DNA of 64,000 nt from Marinifilum flexuosum. GTDB lineage: Bacteria > Bacteroidota > Bacteroidia > Bacteroidales > Marinifilaceae. Position numbers and translations under genes: made by a program. Below, in pieces: positions 17,629-26,723 of this stretch; the stretch's first letter is position 1, and the number at the start of each line of letters is the position of its first letter. The notes below the pieces were generated by a model, which was given only the letters and a program-made list of their open reading frames with translations, did not search any database and was not told where the DNA came from. The stretch spans positions 1,108,490 through 1,172,489 of the forward strand of contig NZ_RAPQ01000008.1 in the NCBI RefSeq assembly GCF_003610555.1, written 5' to 3'.

Positions 17629-18470
17629 CAACCAATTTTCTTTTTAAAGATTTTTTGTTTGGCATCGATATCAGCAAAACTGTGTTCGTGTTGTGTAAAA
17701 CGAAGCGATTCTTTCGATCCTAAACAAAGATGACCACTATGCACCAAACTTTCATGGAAAAGGTTAATTACTTTATTTTGTAGTTCCCGATTGAAGTAAA
17801 TCAATACATTACGACATAAAATTAAATTTACTTCGGCAAATACATGATCGGTAACCAGGTTGTGGTCGGCAAAAACCACATGCTTAGAAAGTGCCTGATC
17901 AAATTTGATGGAACCATATTTTAAGGTGTAGTAATCGGATAATTTTTCTTTGCCACCAGATTTAATATAGTTGCGCTGAAATTTATCTAATTCCTGAGTT
18001 TGATAAATTCCATGTTTGGCGATTTCAAGCACTTTACGATTGAAGTCTGTAGCATAAACCTGGCATCTGTCCAATAAACCTTCTTCTTTTAATAGAATGG
18101 CAAGCGAGTATACTTCTTCGCCTGTTGAGCAGCCAGCATGCCATATTTTAATAAAAGGATAGGTTTTAAGAGTTGGCACAACATTTTCGCGAAAGGATTT
18201 GTAAAAATCCGGATCGCGAAACATTTCAGTAACATTAATCGACAAGTCTTCCAATAAATCAATAAAAAAAGCTTTATCCCGAAGCACTTTTTCTTGCATG
18301 TGCGAGATGGATGTAAAGCGACCAATAGACATTCTGTGCAATAATCTGCGCTTTACATGAGCTTTAGAATAATCCCTGAAATCATAGCTGTATTTTTGAT
18401 ACACAGCTTCTAGAAATAAAGGGATTTCTATATCGATATTATCAATTACTGAAGACTTGTTTTGCTCCAT
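17628..18470 (-). CDS. cheR: CheR-type protein-glutamate methyltransferase
   Basis: 280 residues. The all-helical CheR N-terminal domain (about 10-75, with YDFRDYSKAHVKRRLLHRM) is followed by the SAM-binding methyltransferase domain. Motif I is HAGCSTGEEVYSLAILL, LILCRNVLIYFN holds the conserved NVLIYF element, and FHESLVHSGHLCLGSKESL is near the end. It would methylate Glu side chains on a coiled-coil signalling protein using SAM. It sits between a hybrid kinase (3 bp gap) and cheB (1-base overlap), so the methylation and demethylation pair is translationally coupled. Confidence 0.95.
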   Translation of the reverse strand: MEQNKSSVIDNIDIEIPLFLEAVYQKYSYDFRDYSKAHVKRRLLHRMSIGRFTSISHMQEKVLRDKAFFIDLLEDLSINVTEMFRDPDFYKSFRENVVPTLKTYPFIKIWHAGCSTGEEVYSLAILLKEEGLLDRCQVYATDFNRKVLEIAKHGIYQTQELDKFQRNYIKSGGKEKLSDYYTLKYGSIKFDQALSKHVVFADHNLVTDHVFAEVNLILCRNVLIYFNRELQNKVINLFHESLVHSGHLCLGSKESLRFTQHEHSFADIDAKQKIFKKKIG

Positions 18471-18473
18471 TCG

Positions 18474-20066
18474 TTATGCAATGCTTTTGGTAATTTGGCT
18501 TAGAATTTTTCTTAATGCTTCCTCTTTGAATGGTTTACTAATAAAATCATTCATTCCAGCATCCATACAGGTTTGTTTGTCTTCCACAAAAGCATTTGCT
18601 GTTAATGCAATAATAAAAGCCTTATCAACTTCTGGATGATCTGCTTCATAACTTCGAATTTTTTGAGTAGCATTTAGGCCATCTAAAACAGGCATTTGCA
18701 TATCCATTAAAATTACCTGGTAGTTGTTTTCTTTTTGCATCTCAAATGCTTCCAAGCCATTTTTTGCTACATCACACTGTAGGCCCATATGACGCAAAGT
18801 AAGAACAGCTACTTTTTGGTTAATAGGGTTGTCTTCTGCTACAAGAATTGATAATTGTCTTGGAATTTCCACGTTTTCATTATTAAACATATCCGCCTCC
18901 TTCTCTTTATATCCAAATTTTAGTTCAAACATAAACTCCGATCCAATACCTGGCTCGCTTTCTAAATTGATTTTACCACCCATCAAGTTGGTTAAATTCT
19001 TCGAAATTGCTAAGCCTAGTCCAGTGCCTCCATACTGTCTGGTTGTTGAACTATCAGATTGAGTAAATTCTTTAAATAGTTTTTTCTGTGCGTCTTTCGA
19101 AATACCTATTCCAGTATCTTTTATAGTAAAAAACAAAGATACATGCTGATTGTTCTTCTCAAGACACTTTATTGATAATAGAACTGAACCTTTATGTGTA
19201 AATTTTATTGCATTATTTGCAAGGTTCATTAATATTTGATTTAGTCTAAATGAATCTCCTAATAAATTTTCTGGTATGTCTTTATCTATTTCAATATTAA
19301 ACTCTATGCCCTTTTCAATCGCCTTAAAGTTAAGTAGGTGATAGATGGTGTCAGTTAGTTGTTTAATATCGAATGCAATATTTTCAATTTCGATTTGTCC
19401 GGCTTCAATTTTCGAGTAATCCAGAATGTCATTAATAATTTGCAAAAGATTTTCTCCCGATGTTGTCATTACTTTCAACATGTCTTTTTGTTCGTCGTTA
19501 AGATCTGAATCCAATAACAGTCTCGATAAGCCCAACATACCATTCATTGGTGAGCGAATTTCATGAGACATATTGGCTAAAAATAACGACTTGGCATTTG
19601 TTGCTTCTTCTGCTTTTTGTTTTTCAATAATTAATTCTTCATTCTTTCTTTCCAGATATTCCAATAAAGTGTCAAGCTCTTTTCTCTGTCGGTACAGATC
19701 AAGAAAGACTTTCACCTTTCCTTGTAAAATTTCAGGAATAATGGGTTTTGGAATGAAATCAACAGCACCAGTTTCAATGCCTTTAATAATATGCAAATCG
19801 CTTTGATGTATGGCTGAAACAAAAATAACAGGAAGGTACTTCGTTTTTTTACGCTGACGCATAAATTCAAGTGTTTCGTACCCATCCATACCAGGCATTT
19901 GAACATCGAGAATGGCCATGGCGAATTCTTCTTTGAGTGTTTGTTTCAAGGCTGCTTCTCCCGATTCAGCTCTTACAAACTCAACGTCAAAATCGCTTAA
20001 AACCCTTTCTAAACTTACCAGGTTTTCAATTTTATCATCTACGATTAGTATTTTGTCTTTTTTCAT
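18474..20066 (-). CDS. Soluble hybrid histidine kinase (REC-HisKA-HATPase-REC)
   Basis: 530 residues, no membrane segment. Receiver at about 5-120 ([11 protein letters not shown], phospho-Asp in [13 protein letters not shown]). A coiled coil at about 125-158 leads into HisKA (phospho-His in [17 protein letters not shown], about 166-182) and HATPase_c ([34 protein letters not shown]). A second receiver is at about 408-526 ([27 protein letters not shown]). Such proteins take a phosphoryl input at the first receiver and run an internal relay. The larger hybrid kinase encoded 18 bp upstream is the likely partner. cheR and cheB follow. Confidence 0.95.
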   Translation of the reverse strand: MKKDKILIVDDKIENLVSLERVLSDFDVEFVRAESGEAALKQTLKEEFAMAILDVQMPGMDGYETLEFMRQRKKTKYLPVIFVSAIHQSDLHIIKGIETGAVDFIPKPIIPEILQGKVKVFLDLYRQRKELDTLLEYLERKNEELIIEKQKAEEATNAKSLFLANMSHEIRSPMNGMLGLSRLLLDSDLNDEQKDMLKVMTTSGENLLQIINDILDYSKIEAGQIEIENIAFDIKQLTDTIYHLLNFKAIEKGIEFNIEIDKDIPENLLGDSFRLNQILMNLANNAIKFTHKGSVLLSIKCLEKNNQHVSLFFTIKDTGIGISKDAQKKLFKEFTQSDSSTTRQYGGTGLGLAISKNLTNLMGGKINLESEPGIGSEFMFELKFGYKEKEADMFNNENVEIPRQLSILVAEDNPINQKVAVLTLRHMGLQCDVAKNGLEAFEMQKENNYQVILMDMQMPVLDGLNATQKIRSYEADHPEVDKAFIIALTANAFVEDKQTCMDAGMNDFISKPFKEEALRKILSQITKSIA

Positions 20067-20084
20067 TTGTTTCTAAATTCTTTT

Positions 20085-23000
20085 CTAATTGTAAAGCCAA
20101 ATTTTCAACATCGAGAACAATTTGTTTTCGTCAATAGGTTTTGATAAATAATCATTTGCTCCCGAGGTAATGGCTTTCTGATAATCTTCTTTCATAGCCT
20201 TGGCCGTTAAACAAATGATTGGTATATCTTTTATTTCAGGAGTTTTCCTGATGATATTCATGGCTTCATAACCGTCCATTTCCGGCATCATGATATCCAT
20301 TAAAACTAAATCGATATTGTGGTTTTCTTTTAAAACGTCAACTGCAATTTTACCATTTTCAGCTTCAAGAACATCCATTTCTTTTTCTTCAAGAATCTTG
20401 CCTAAGGCAAAAATATTTCTGATTTCGTCATCAACAACGAGTATCTTTTTTCCCTTAAATATGGAATCGTCAATTTCGGTAATTTTAACTTGTGGATTCT
20501 CAGGAGCTGTTGTTGCAACTTGGTGCAAGAACAAACTAACTTCATCCATTAAGCGTTCGTCCGATTTTAATCCTTTTAATATTATAGAATTGGTGTATTT
20601 GCTTAACTCACGGTGCTCGCTACGACTTAACTCTTTTCCGGTATAAATAATTGTATTAGGAATTTTGACTCTATTCTCTGTAAGTTTTGCTAATAATTCA
20701 TTCCCAGTAATATCTGGTAAGCCTAAATCCAAAACAATGCAATCGTATTTTTTAGTCGAAATTAATTCCAGAGCTTCTTTTCCTGTATTGGTTTCTTCAA
20801 TTTGAACATTGGTTGGAGTAAGAATACTCTTGATCAATTGTCGGGTTACATCATCATCCTCAATTACCAGAATCTTTTGTGCTTCGGTAAATAGTTGAGT
20901 CTTCATTTTATCGATTGCCTGGGTAATATTTGTTGCATTAACAGTAGGCAAATCGTTGATATTTCTTTCAAGAATTCCTTCAACTGGATTAATAATATGC
21001 ATTGGAAGTTTTGAAGCATAAGTATGTAACCTTAGTGGATCGAGCACAGCTTCTCCCTTTTCCATTAGTAGATCTAAGCCAACAATTACTGCAGACGGTT
21101 GATGTGATTCGATAAGCTGTATTGCATCAGGAATATTTGCTGCTACCAAAGCATGGAAACTGTTATTATGAATTTGATAATATAAATTTGTAGCTTCTTC
21201 CTTATTAGGATGGATTAGTACAACACTTGAACCATGCTGAGGTACATCCCGATCATCGTCAATAAACTTAGGAAGTACAACAGCTTCATTACTATGATCT
21301 ATTTTTAATTCTACTTCCTTTTTTATTGAATTAGTATTATTTGGTGTTTTAGTGGATTGCTTTACAGGAACAAAAAGAGTAAAGCTTGATCCTTTATTCA
21401 CTTCACTTTCCAGGTGTATTTCACCACCAAGCATTCTGGCCAATTCTTTCGAGATAGAAAGTCCTAAACCTGTTCCTCCATATTTTCTTGAGGTGCTACC
21501 ATCAGCTTGTTGGAATGCTTCAAAAATTGCTTCTTTTTTCTCAGGAGGAATGCCTACGCCAGTATCCATCACGCAAATCGAACAAGTTTCGGTCGATTTA
21601 AGCTCATCTCTCCATAATTTAGAATCACCATTAACACGTTGCATAGATACACTTACAGAACCTTTTGAAGTGAATTTAAAGGCATTGGATAACAGGTTTT
21701 TGATAATTTGACTCAAACGAAGTTGATCTGTTTCAATTGTATTGGGAAAATCATCAGAAACATCTACATGAAAATCGAGTCCTTTCTTTTCAGCCTGATG
21801 TTTAAAGTCCATTAAAACTTCACTTTTTATATCAAAAGGACTAACCTGTTCCATCTCAATGGTCATTTTCCCAGCTTCGATTTTTGACAGGTCTAGAATT
21901 TCATTGATCAATTGAAGTAAATCTTTACCACTCTTATTGATAATTTTTGCAGATTCAACATCTTCAGGAGTAAGATTTCCATTTTTGTTTTTTACCAACA
22001 TTCCCGATAAAATAAGCAAACTATTAAGCGGTGTGCGTAATTCATGGGACATGTTGGCCAGAAAATCTGACTTGTATTGACTAGCCTGTTCAAGTTCTCG
22101 AGCTTTGGTTTCCAGTTTTTCGTGTGCAAGCGAAAGTCCAGTGTTTTTTTGTTCAATTTCTTCCTTTTGAATCTCAAGTTGATTGGTTCTTTCTTCCAAT
22201 TCCTCGTTCGCAACTCTTAATTCTTCTTGTTGAACTTGTAATTTCTTCTCGTTCTCTGTTAAGATACTTGTTTGTTCGGCAAGCTCTTCATTTGCAACAC
22301 GAAGTTCTTCTTGTTGAACCTGAAGTTCACTAGCTTGTTCTTGCGTTGTTTTTAATAATGTTTCAAGCTTAATACGTGCAAGAGTTGAAGCAATTTTAAC
22401 TGTAATACTATCTTTTACCGCCTTTATAAAATCAATTTCCGGATCGGTAATGGTTTTGCTTGCTGCTAACTCCATAACGCCCCACAACGTATTGTCATAT
22501 ACCAAGGGTACTAGAACAATATTGGTTGGCATCATTTTTCCGGTTCCTGAGAAAATTGAAAAATAATCAGCGGGAACATCTTTAATATGACCAAACTTTT
22601 GTGTTGTGGCAGTTTGTCCAATTAAACCATGTCCAATCCTAATGTTTTTGTATTGATTTTTATCAGGAATTCCAACAGAAGCTGCTAGGCATAGACTTTT
22701 TTGTTCTTCTCTATAGACATAAATTGCACCTAATTCAGCTCTTAAGAAAGCTGTCATATACTGTAATGCTTTACTTGCGACTTCTTTTAATTCATGATCT
22801 CCTTGTAACTCATCATTTAAGTTGTTCACACCAGATCTAAACCATAAAGTTTCATCATTTTGTGCTTTAGAATGTTTTAAGGTTTTCACCATTTGGTTCA
22901 ATGAAACAGATAATTCATCCTCCTTTGATTTAGGAATTAAGCTGATGCCCAAGTCTCCATTAGCTACTTTTCTAGTGTAAGAAACAACATTTTGAAAATC

Positions 23001-23834
23001 GGTTTGAATACTTCTGAATGATTTAGCCAAAGAACCAATTTCATCTTTGGTTTTTATATTTAAAGGTCTTCGGAAATTTCCTTTTGCAATATCACTAAAA
23101 TTATCAACCATTTCCCTGACAGGGATTGTAATTGATCTTGAAATGTATCTGGATAAAATTAAAAACAAAATACTAATTGATAAGGAAATGATCACAATCG
23201 CCCATACTAATCCAGTGTTTACCTTATTGGCTAAGGTGTTTAATTCTAGACTAATGCCGGCGTAGTATTCTTGAATTTGTAGAAGTTGTTTGTGTGTTTT
23301 ATCGGTGTCAATTAAATCTTTCTGAGTTTGTAGGTTATGTTGTATTTTTTGTAATAATCCTAGAGTTTTTATTGCCATTTCTCTAGAAGAATCCATTTCG
23401 CTATTATTAAAACTGTGTAATGTCTTGATTCTATCGATCAATAAAATAGCATTTGACATTTCATCATTAAAAACTTGTGGAAATTTATTAAAGATATCAG
23501 TTGCAATTTCATATTTAGTTTTAACATTCAAATCTCCTCTTATTTCAAGCATTAATTGAATTAATAAATTAGCTTCGTTTAAATGTTTAGCAGATGTATC
23601 AAGATGTTTAGGATCTTTGTGAATTTTATAATTATAAAGTTCTTCGACTCCATTCTGAAGTAAATTTTGATGCACTCTAACACCATTCAACATTATACTT
23701 AAAAATCTACTTGTGTTGAAAAAGTAGCTTGAAACCATACTTAAGACAACAATCGAAAGTATAGTTGTGGATGTTAATAAAAGCAGTTTGGACTTAATAC
23801 TCCAATCCTTTAACTTTTTCATCATTATTCGCAT
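20085..23834 (-). CDS. Large membrane hybrid histidine kinase (HAMP-GAF-HisKA-HATPase-REC array)
   Basis: 1249 residues. Membrane helices at about 17-39 and 208-228 flank a helical periplasmic sensor. HAMP follows at about 229-285, then a GAF domain at about 345-490 and a long coiled coil with a duplicated LQVQQEELRVANEEL segment (about 500-610). HisKA has phospho-His in [16 protein letters not shown], and HATPase_c carries DTGVGIPPEKK and GGTGLGLSIS. Three receiver-like modules end the protein. The first (about 880-1000) is degenerate and lacks the acidic pocket; the other two are normal (KILVIEDDDVTR with CIVLDLGLPDITG; KILVVDDEIRN with LVLMDIMMPEMDG). The coiled coil between GAF and kinase could be a CheR/CheB target (inference). 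Confidence 0.95.
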   Translation of the reverse strand: MRIMMKKLKDWSIKSKLLLLTSTTILSIVVLSMVSSYFFNTSRFLSIMLNGVRVHQNLLQNGVEELYNYKIHKDPKHLDTSAKHLNEANLLIQLMLEIRGDLNVKTKYEIATDIFNKFPQVFNDEMSNAILLIDRIKTLHSFNNSEMDSSREMAIKTLGLLQKIQHNLQTQKDLIDTDKTHKQLLQIQEYYAGISLELNTLANKVNTGLVWAIVIISLSISILFLILSRYISRSITIPVREMVDNFSDIAKGNFRRPLNIKTKDEIGSLAKSFRSIQTDFQNVVSYTRKVANGDLGISLIPKSKEDELSVSLNQMVKTLKHSKAQNDETLWFRSGVNNLNDELQGDHELKEVASKALQYMTAFLRAELGAIYVYREEQKSLCLAASVGIPDKNQYKNIRIGHGLIGQTATTQKFGHIKDVPADYFSIFSGTGKMMPTNIVLVPLVYDNTLWGVMELAASKTITDPEIDFIKAVKDSITVKIASTLARIKLETLLKTTQEQASELQVQQEELRVANEELAEQTSILTENEKKLQVQQEELRVANEELEERTNQLEIQKEEIEQKNTGLSLAHEKLETKARELEQASQYKSDFLANMSHELRTPLNSLLILSGMLVKNKNGNLTPEDVESAKIINKSGKDLLQLINEILDLSKIEAGKMTIEMEQVSPFDIKSEVLMDFKHQAEKKGLDFHVDVSDDFPNTIETDQLRLSQIIKNLLSNAFKFTSKGSVSVSMQRVNGDSKLWRDELKSTETCSICVMDTGVGIPPEKKEAIFEAFQQADGSTSRKYGGTGLGLSISKELARMLGGEIHLESEVNKGSSFTLFVPVKQSTKTPNNTNSIKKEVELKIDHSNEAVVLPKFIDDDRDVPQHGSSVVLIHPNKEEATNLYYQIHNNSFHALVAANIPDAIQLIESHQPSAVIVGLDLLMEKGEAVLDPLRLHTYASKLPMHIINPVEGILERNINDLPTVNATNITQAIDKMKTQLFTEAQKILVIEDDDVTRQLIKSILTPTNVQIEETNTGKEALELISTKKYDCIVLDLGLPDITGNELLAKLTENRVKIPNTIIYTGKELSRSEHRELSKYTNSIILKGLKSDERLMDEVSLFLHQVATTAPENPQVKITEIDDSIFKGKKILVVDDEIRNIFALGKILEEKEMDVLEAENGKIAVDVLKENHNIDLVLMDIMMPEMDGYEAMNIIRKTPEIKDIPIICLTAKAMKEDYQKAITSGANDYLSKPIDENKLFSMLKIWLYN

Positions 23835-24138
23835 AATATCTTTGTGTGTTTGAGTTTTAAGTGTTAAAAAGAGATTTTATTTTTTTAATCTCGGTGATGT
23901 TACGGTTTTTCTAGTGAATGGTTACTTTTTATGTGTGAATAAATGATATTTCTCCGTGAATTCTAGTGCAAGTTAAAAAAATGTCTTCTTCTTTAGATTA
24001 GAACGGAAAAAAATCATTGAGAAACAACTGTTATTTTGTTAATAAAATGTTATAGTGTTTGGATAATGTTTAGATATGCAATAGGTTTGTTATAAATAAA
24101 CAAAATCAAACAACTAATTAATCCTAAATCCTAAAAAG
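23835..24138. other. Divergent intergenic region between the kinase operon and the lipoprotein gene
   Basis: 304 bp without a gene. The right part holds the promoter described separately. On the kinase side I found no convincing -7/-33 pair. Confidence 0.6.
24058..24089 (+). promoter_or_regulatory. Bacteroidota-type housekeeping promoter of the lipoprotein gene
   Basis: TTTG at 24058-24061, 20 bp spacer, TAGGTTTG at 24082-24089. This fits the -33 TTTG / -7 TAnnTTTG consensus exactly. Transcription should start near 24095, about 45 bp before the ATG at 24139. Confidence 0.72.
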
Positions 24139-24663
24139 ATGAAATACTTAAGTTTATTGGCAATGTGCATTGTGATGTTGTCATGTAATTCAGTTCAAAA
24201 GGAAAAGACTGAAAAGAAAGAAGTTGCTCAGATCAAACAAGCTGCTTTATCAATTGAGCAAGTAATGCAAACAGCTGCCGATAATGTTGGCAAGGAAGTT
24301 TACTTTCAAGGTACCGTAAATCACGTTTGTGCTCACTCAGGAAAACGTTGTATTTTAAAAACTGCTGATGGAAAATTATCGATTAGAGTTGAAGCAACTG
24401 GTAAATTGGAAGGGTTTACAAAAGAACTTGCAGGAAACGACCTTATTGTAACAGGAACTTTACGAGAAAAGAGATTGGATACAGACTATATCGACAAATG
24501 GGAAGCTGATGTGAAAGCAAAACATGTTGATGAGGAAAAAGGAGAACATTGCAGCTCCGAAATGGCCAACATTAAGGAAATGCGTGACTGGATGAAAGAA
24601 AATAACAAAGATTATTATGCAATCTACTATGTAGACGGAACAGCTTATGAAATTGTGGAGTAA
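24139..24663 (+). CDS. Lipoprotein with an OB-fold-like domain
   Basis: 174 residues. Lipobox MLSC places the lipidated Cys at residue 16. A charged linker (KEKTEKKE) leads to a beta-rich region at about 45-130 (VGKEVYFQGTVNHVC, LKTADGKLSIRVEA, NDLIVTGTLREKR) arranged like small bacterial OB folds. HVCAHSGKRC holds two Cys and two His close together and HCS follows near the C-terminus, so metal or redox binding is possible. Its 3' end overlaps the PepSY-TM gene by 17 bp, suggesting the two work together at the cell envelope. No named family could be assigned with certainty. Confidence 0.78.
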   Translation: MKYLSLLAMCIVMLSCNSVQKEKTEKKEVAQIKQAALSIEQVMQTAADNVGKEVYFQGTVNHVCAHSGKRCILKTADGKLSIRVEATGKLEGFTKELAGNDLIVTGTLREKRLDTDYIDKWEADVKAKHVDEEKGEHCSSEMANIKEMRDWMKENNKDYYAIYYVDGTAYEIVE

Positions 24664-25192
24664 AAAATTTTGGAGAAAATGGCTTAGATTGATACATCGT
24701 GATTTAGGTTATTTTTTTGTGGGTATAACGATTATTTACGCGGTTTCGGGGATCATTTTGAATCATAAAAAAAATGGAGAAGATCCAGCTTACCGTACCG
24801 TTAAACAGAATTATAAACTGGAGGCCAATTTAAGTCCAGATCAATTGAAAACTTACTGGGGAAATAATTTTTCAGACTACCATTTGAATAGAATTATTCC
24901 GAATTCCGAAAGGTATGATGTTTATTTAAAAGGTGGTTTGGGTAAATATAATCCAATGAGTGGACAACTGGAATTTGAATTGTATGAGAGAAAACAATGG
25001 GTTTATTTTATGAATAAGCTACACTACAATAGCAAGAAGGGTTGGACTCTTATGGCTGATATTTTTGCTGTAGCCATGCTTTTATTTGCACTCTCGGGCA
25101 TGTTTATGGTTCCTGGTAAAAAAGGCATTACAGGAAGAGGAAAATGGTTAATAGTCATAGGTATTATCCTCCCTTTCTTATTTTTCCTATAA
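24647..25192 (+). CDS. PepSY-associated membrane-helix protein
   Basis: 181 residues. The opening is typical of PepSY-TM proteins: KKFWRKWLRLIHRDLGYFFVG, then VSGIILNHKK, with His in LIHRDLG. After a periplasmic segment of about 75 residues comes WVYFMNKLHYNSKKGW with a second conserved His, then two more helices (FAVAMLLFALSGMFM and WLIVIGIILPFLFFL). Related proteins act in iron or heme-linked electron transfer and often accompany siderophore uptake; here the only partner is the lipoprotein overlapping it by 17 bp. ATG 24647 lies inside that gene, indicating translational coupling. Confidence 0.85.
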   Translation: MKLWSKKFWRKWLRLIHRDLGYFFVGITIIYAVSGIILNHKKNGEDPAYRTVKQNYKLEANLSPDQLKTYWGNNFSDYHLNRIIPNSERYDVYLKGGLGKYNPMSGQLEFELYERKQWVYFMNKLHYNSKKGWTLMADIFAVAMLLFALSGMFMVPGKKGITGRGKWLIVIGIILPFLFFL

Positions 25193-25198
25193 AATATG

Positions 25199-25227
25199 AG
25201 GTGCTGATTTTTCAGTACCTTTTTTTA
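25199..25227 (+). terminator. Terminator of the lipoprotein/PepSY-TM operon
   Basis: Nine-pair stem AGGTGCTGA / TCAGTACCT (one G-U), loop TTTT, followed by seven T residues, 7 bp after the stop codon. Confidence 0.9.
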
Positions 25228-25356
25228 TACAATTTCATAAAATGTCAGGAAGTTTTATTTGGAACGATAATTGATCAAAGAAGGCGAAAACAATAAATGG
25301 CTATTTTATCAATCAAAATAATCCGTTAAATTGTCAAGCCTTAAAATAATAATACC

Positions 25357-26403
25357 ATGAATAAAATTCTACTTGCCCTAATTTTAGTTCTGATGCAGTT
25401 TAGTTCAATGAGTCAGAATAAAGAATTGAAAAAACTATATTCAAAAGGGAAATACGATCAGTTAATAGAAAAAGCTCAAACTCTCTTAATAGAAAACGAT
25501 TCTGATCCAGATTTGAATTCGATTTTAGGAAGGGCCTATACCAATTCAAAGCAGTTTAACAAGGCCATTCCATATCTTGAGAAATCGATGTTAAGCGATT
25601 CTGCCAGCGAAGAAATTAAGGCTCTTAGTAAGGCCTATCTGGCCAAATGCTATTTTATAACTGGCGAAAAACAAAAAGCCATTACTTATTTAAAAGAGTG
25701 TCAGAATGGCAGAATTTCTAAAGAGGCAAGTAAATATGCATATCGATACCTAAATTTATTTCAAACAGGAGTTTATTATCAAACTTGGGAAGTTGTTGAA
25801 TCAGAGAAAATAAGATTTCATTTTCAGGATAAGGAAAAATTACAAAGTCCCGATGCTTATATGAAACGCCTAAAAGTAAATTATAATAGAATGGCATCTT
25901 TTTATGGAATTGATTCTCCGAAAAAGGTAGATGTTTTTGTTTGGCATGACAGGAATGAGGCTTTTCGTAAGTTCAATCGACCATTAGGATTTTATAATTC
26001 TGATTTATGCATTGTGAACGTTTGGGATCAGCAGGAAGATGATTACGAATTGTGCCATATGCTAACACAAATGGTGTTAAAACCAAAATCTAAAAGTATG
26101 CTTTTGGATAAAGGTTTGGCTGTATATTTCGACACCATGGATAAAAATCTTTTTGCCATTGCAAGAAAGCGAGTGCCTAAAGAGAAATTTTCGCTTCTTG
26201 AATTGTGGGAGCAACCTACCAGGTACGAGCGCAACTTAAGTTATCCGGTTGGTGCTGCTTTTATTGAGTTTTTGTTGAATAAAGGAGGAAAAACCAAACT
26301 GAAAAAACTTTTGGAAAATCAAACCATAAAAAACGGGAGAGAGGTTTATTTTGATTTCGATAAGTTGGTGAAAACTTTTGAAGCAATGTTACTTAGAAGA
26401 TAG
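25357..26403 (+). CDS. Secreted TPR protein with a degenerate gluzincin-like domain
   Basis: 348 residues. Signal peptide about 1-19 (MNKILLALILVLMQFSSMSQ). TPR-like helices at about 20-130 (LNSILGRAYTNSKQFNKAIPYLEKSM, AYLAKCYFITGEKQKAITYLKEC in outline). The second half is laid out like MA-clan zinc peptidases: a strand with VDVFVWHDRNEAFRKF, the active-site helix, then GLAVYF and a C-terminal helical part. The usual HExxH is YELCH here and the third-ligand Glu before GLA is Lys (LLDKGLAVYF), so zinc binding should be lost. A non-catalytic binding role is likely (inference). It is closed by a shared terminator after the 21-bp repeat array. Confidence 0.75.
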   Translation: MNKILLALILVLMQFSSMSQNKELKKLYSKGKYDQLIEKAQTLLIENDSDPDLNSILGRAYTNSKQFNKAIPYLEKSMLSDSASEEIKALSKAYLAKCYFITGEKQKAITYLKECQNGRISKEASKYAYRYLNLFQTGVYYQTWEVVESEKIRFHFQDKEKLQSPDAYMKRLKVNYNRMASFYGIDSPKKVDVFVWHDRNEAFRKFNRPLGFYNSDLCIVNVWDQQEDDYELCHMLTQMVLKPKSKSMLLDKGLAVYFDTMDKNLFAIARKRVPKEKFSLLELWEQPTRYERNLSYPVGAAFIEFLLNKGGKTKLKKLLENQTIKNGREVYFDFDKLVKTFEAMLLRR

Positions 26404-26451
26404 AGCTGTTGATTTTTATTCTTATAAGATTAACGAATAAGGAAGCTTAAA

Positions 26452-26655
26452 GTAGGAAGAAGTACTCCGAATGTAAGAAGAAGTACTCTGTATGTAGGAA
26501 GAAGTATTCTGTATGTAGGAAGAAGTGCTCCGTATGTAGAAAGAAGAACTCTGTATGTAACAAGAAGTAATGTAAAAGTAGAAAGAAGTACTCCGTATGT
26601 AGAAAGAAGAACTCTGTATGTAACAAGAAGTAATGTAAAAGTAGAAAGAAGTACT
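26452..26655. repeat. Tandem array, 21-bp unit, 9.7 copies
   Basis: Exact 21-bp register: units start at 26452, 26473, 26494 and so on to 26641. The consensus opens GTAGGAAGAAGTACTC and closes with TGTAT. Units 4-6 and 7-9 form a 63-bp higher-order duplication; units 5 and 8 are identical, as are 6 and 9. The array lies between convergent genes, 48 bp after the plus-strand stop and just before a bidirectional terminator. The minus strand is open for 85 codons only because 21 is a multiple of three. Confidence 0.97.
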
Positions 26656-26659
26656 AAAG

Positions 26660-26696
26660 AAAAACCACCTTGGAATCAATATTCAAGGTGGTTTTT
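26660..26696. terminator. Bidirectional terminator between convergent genes
   Basis: AAAAACCACCTTG pairs with CAAGGTGGTTTTT (13 bp), extended by AAT/ATT across a one-base bulge, loop CAAT. A-tract and T-tract are present on both sides, so it can end both the TPR gene and the ABC permease transcript. Confidence 0.92.
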
Positions 26697-26723
26697 GTGT
26701 TTGTATATAGGTATTGGGTTAAT

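Noticed and set aside
26422-26679. 85-codon minus-strand ORF with seven-residue repeats
   Set aside because: It exists because a 21-bp repeat is a multiple of three; no signal, no start context, and it runs through the terminator.
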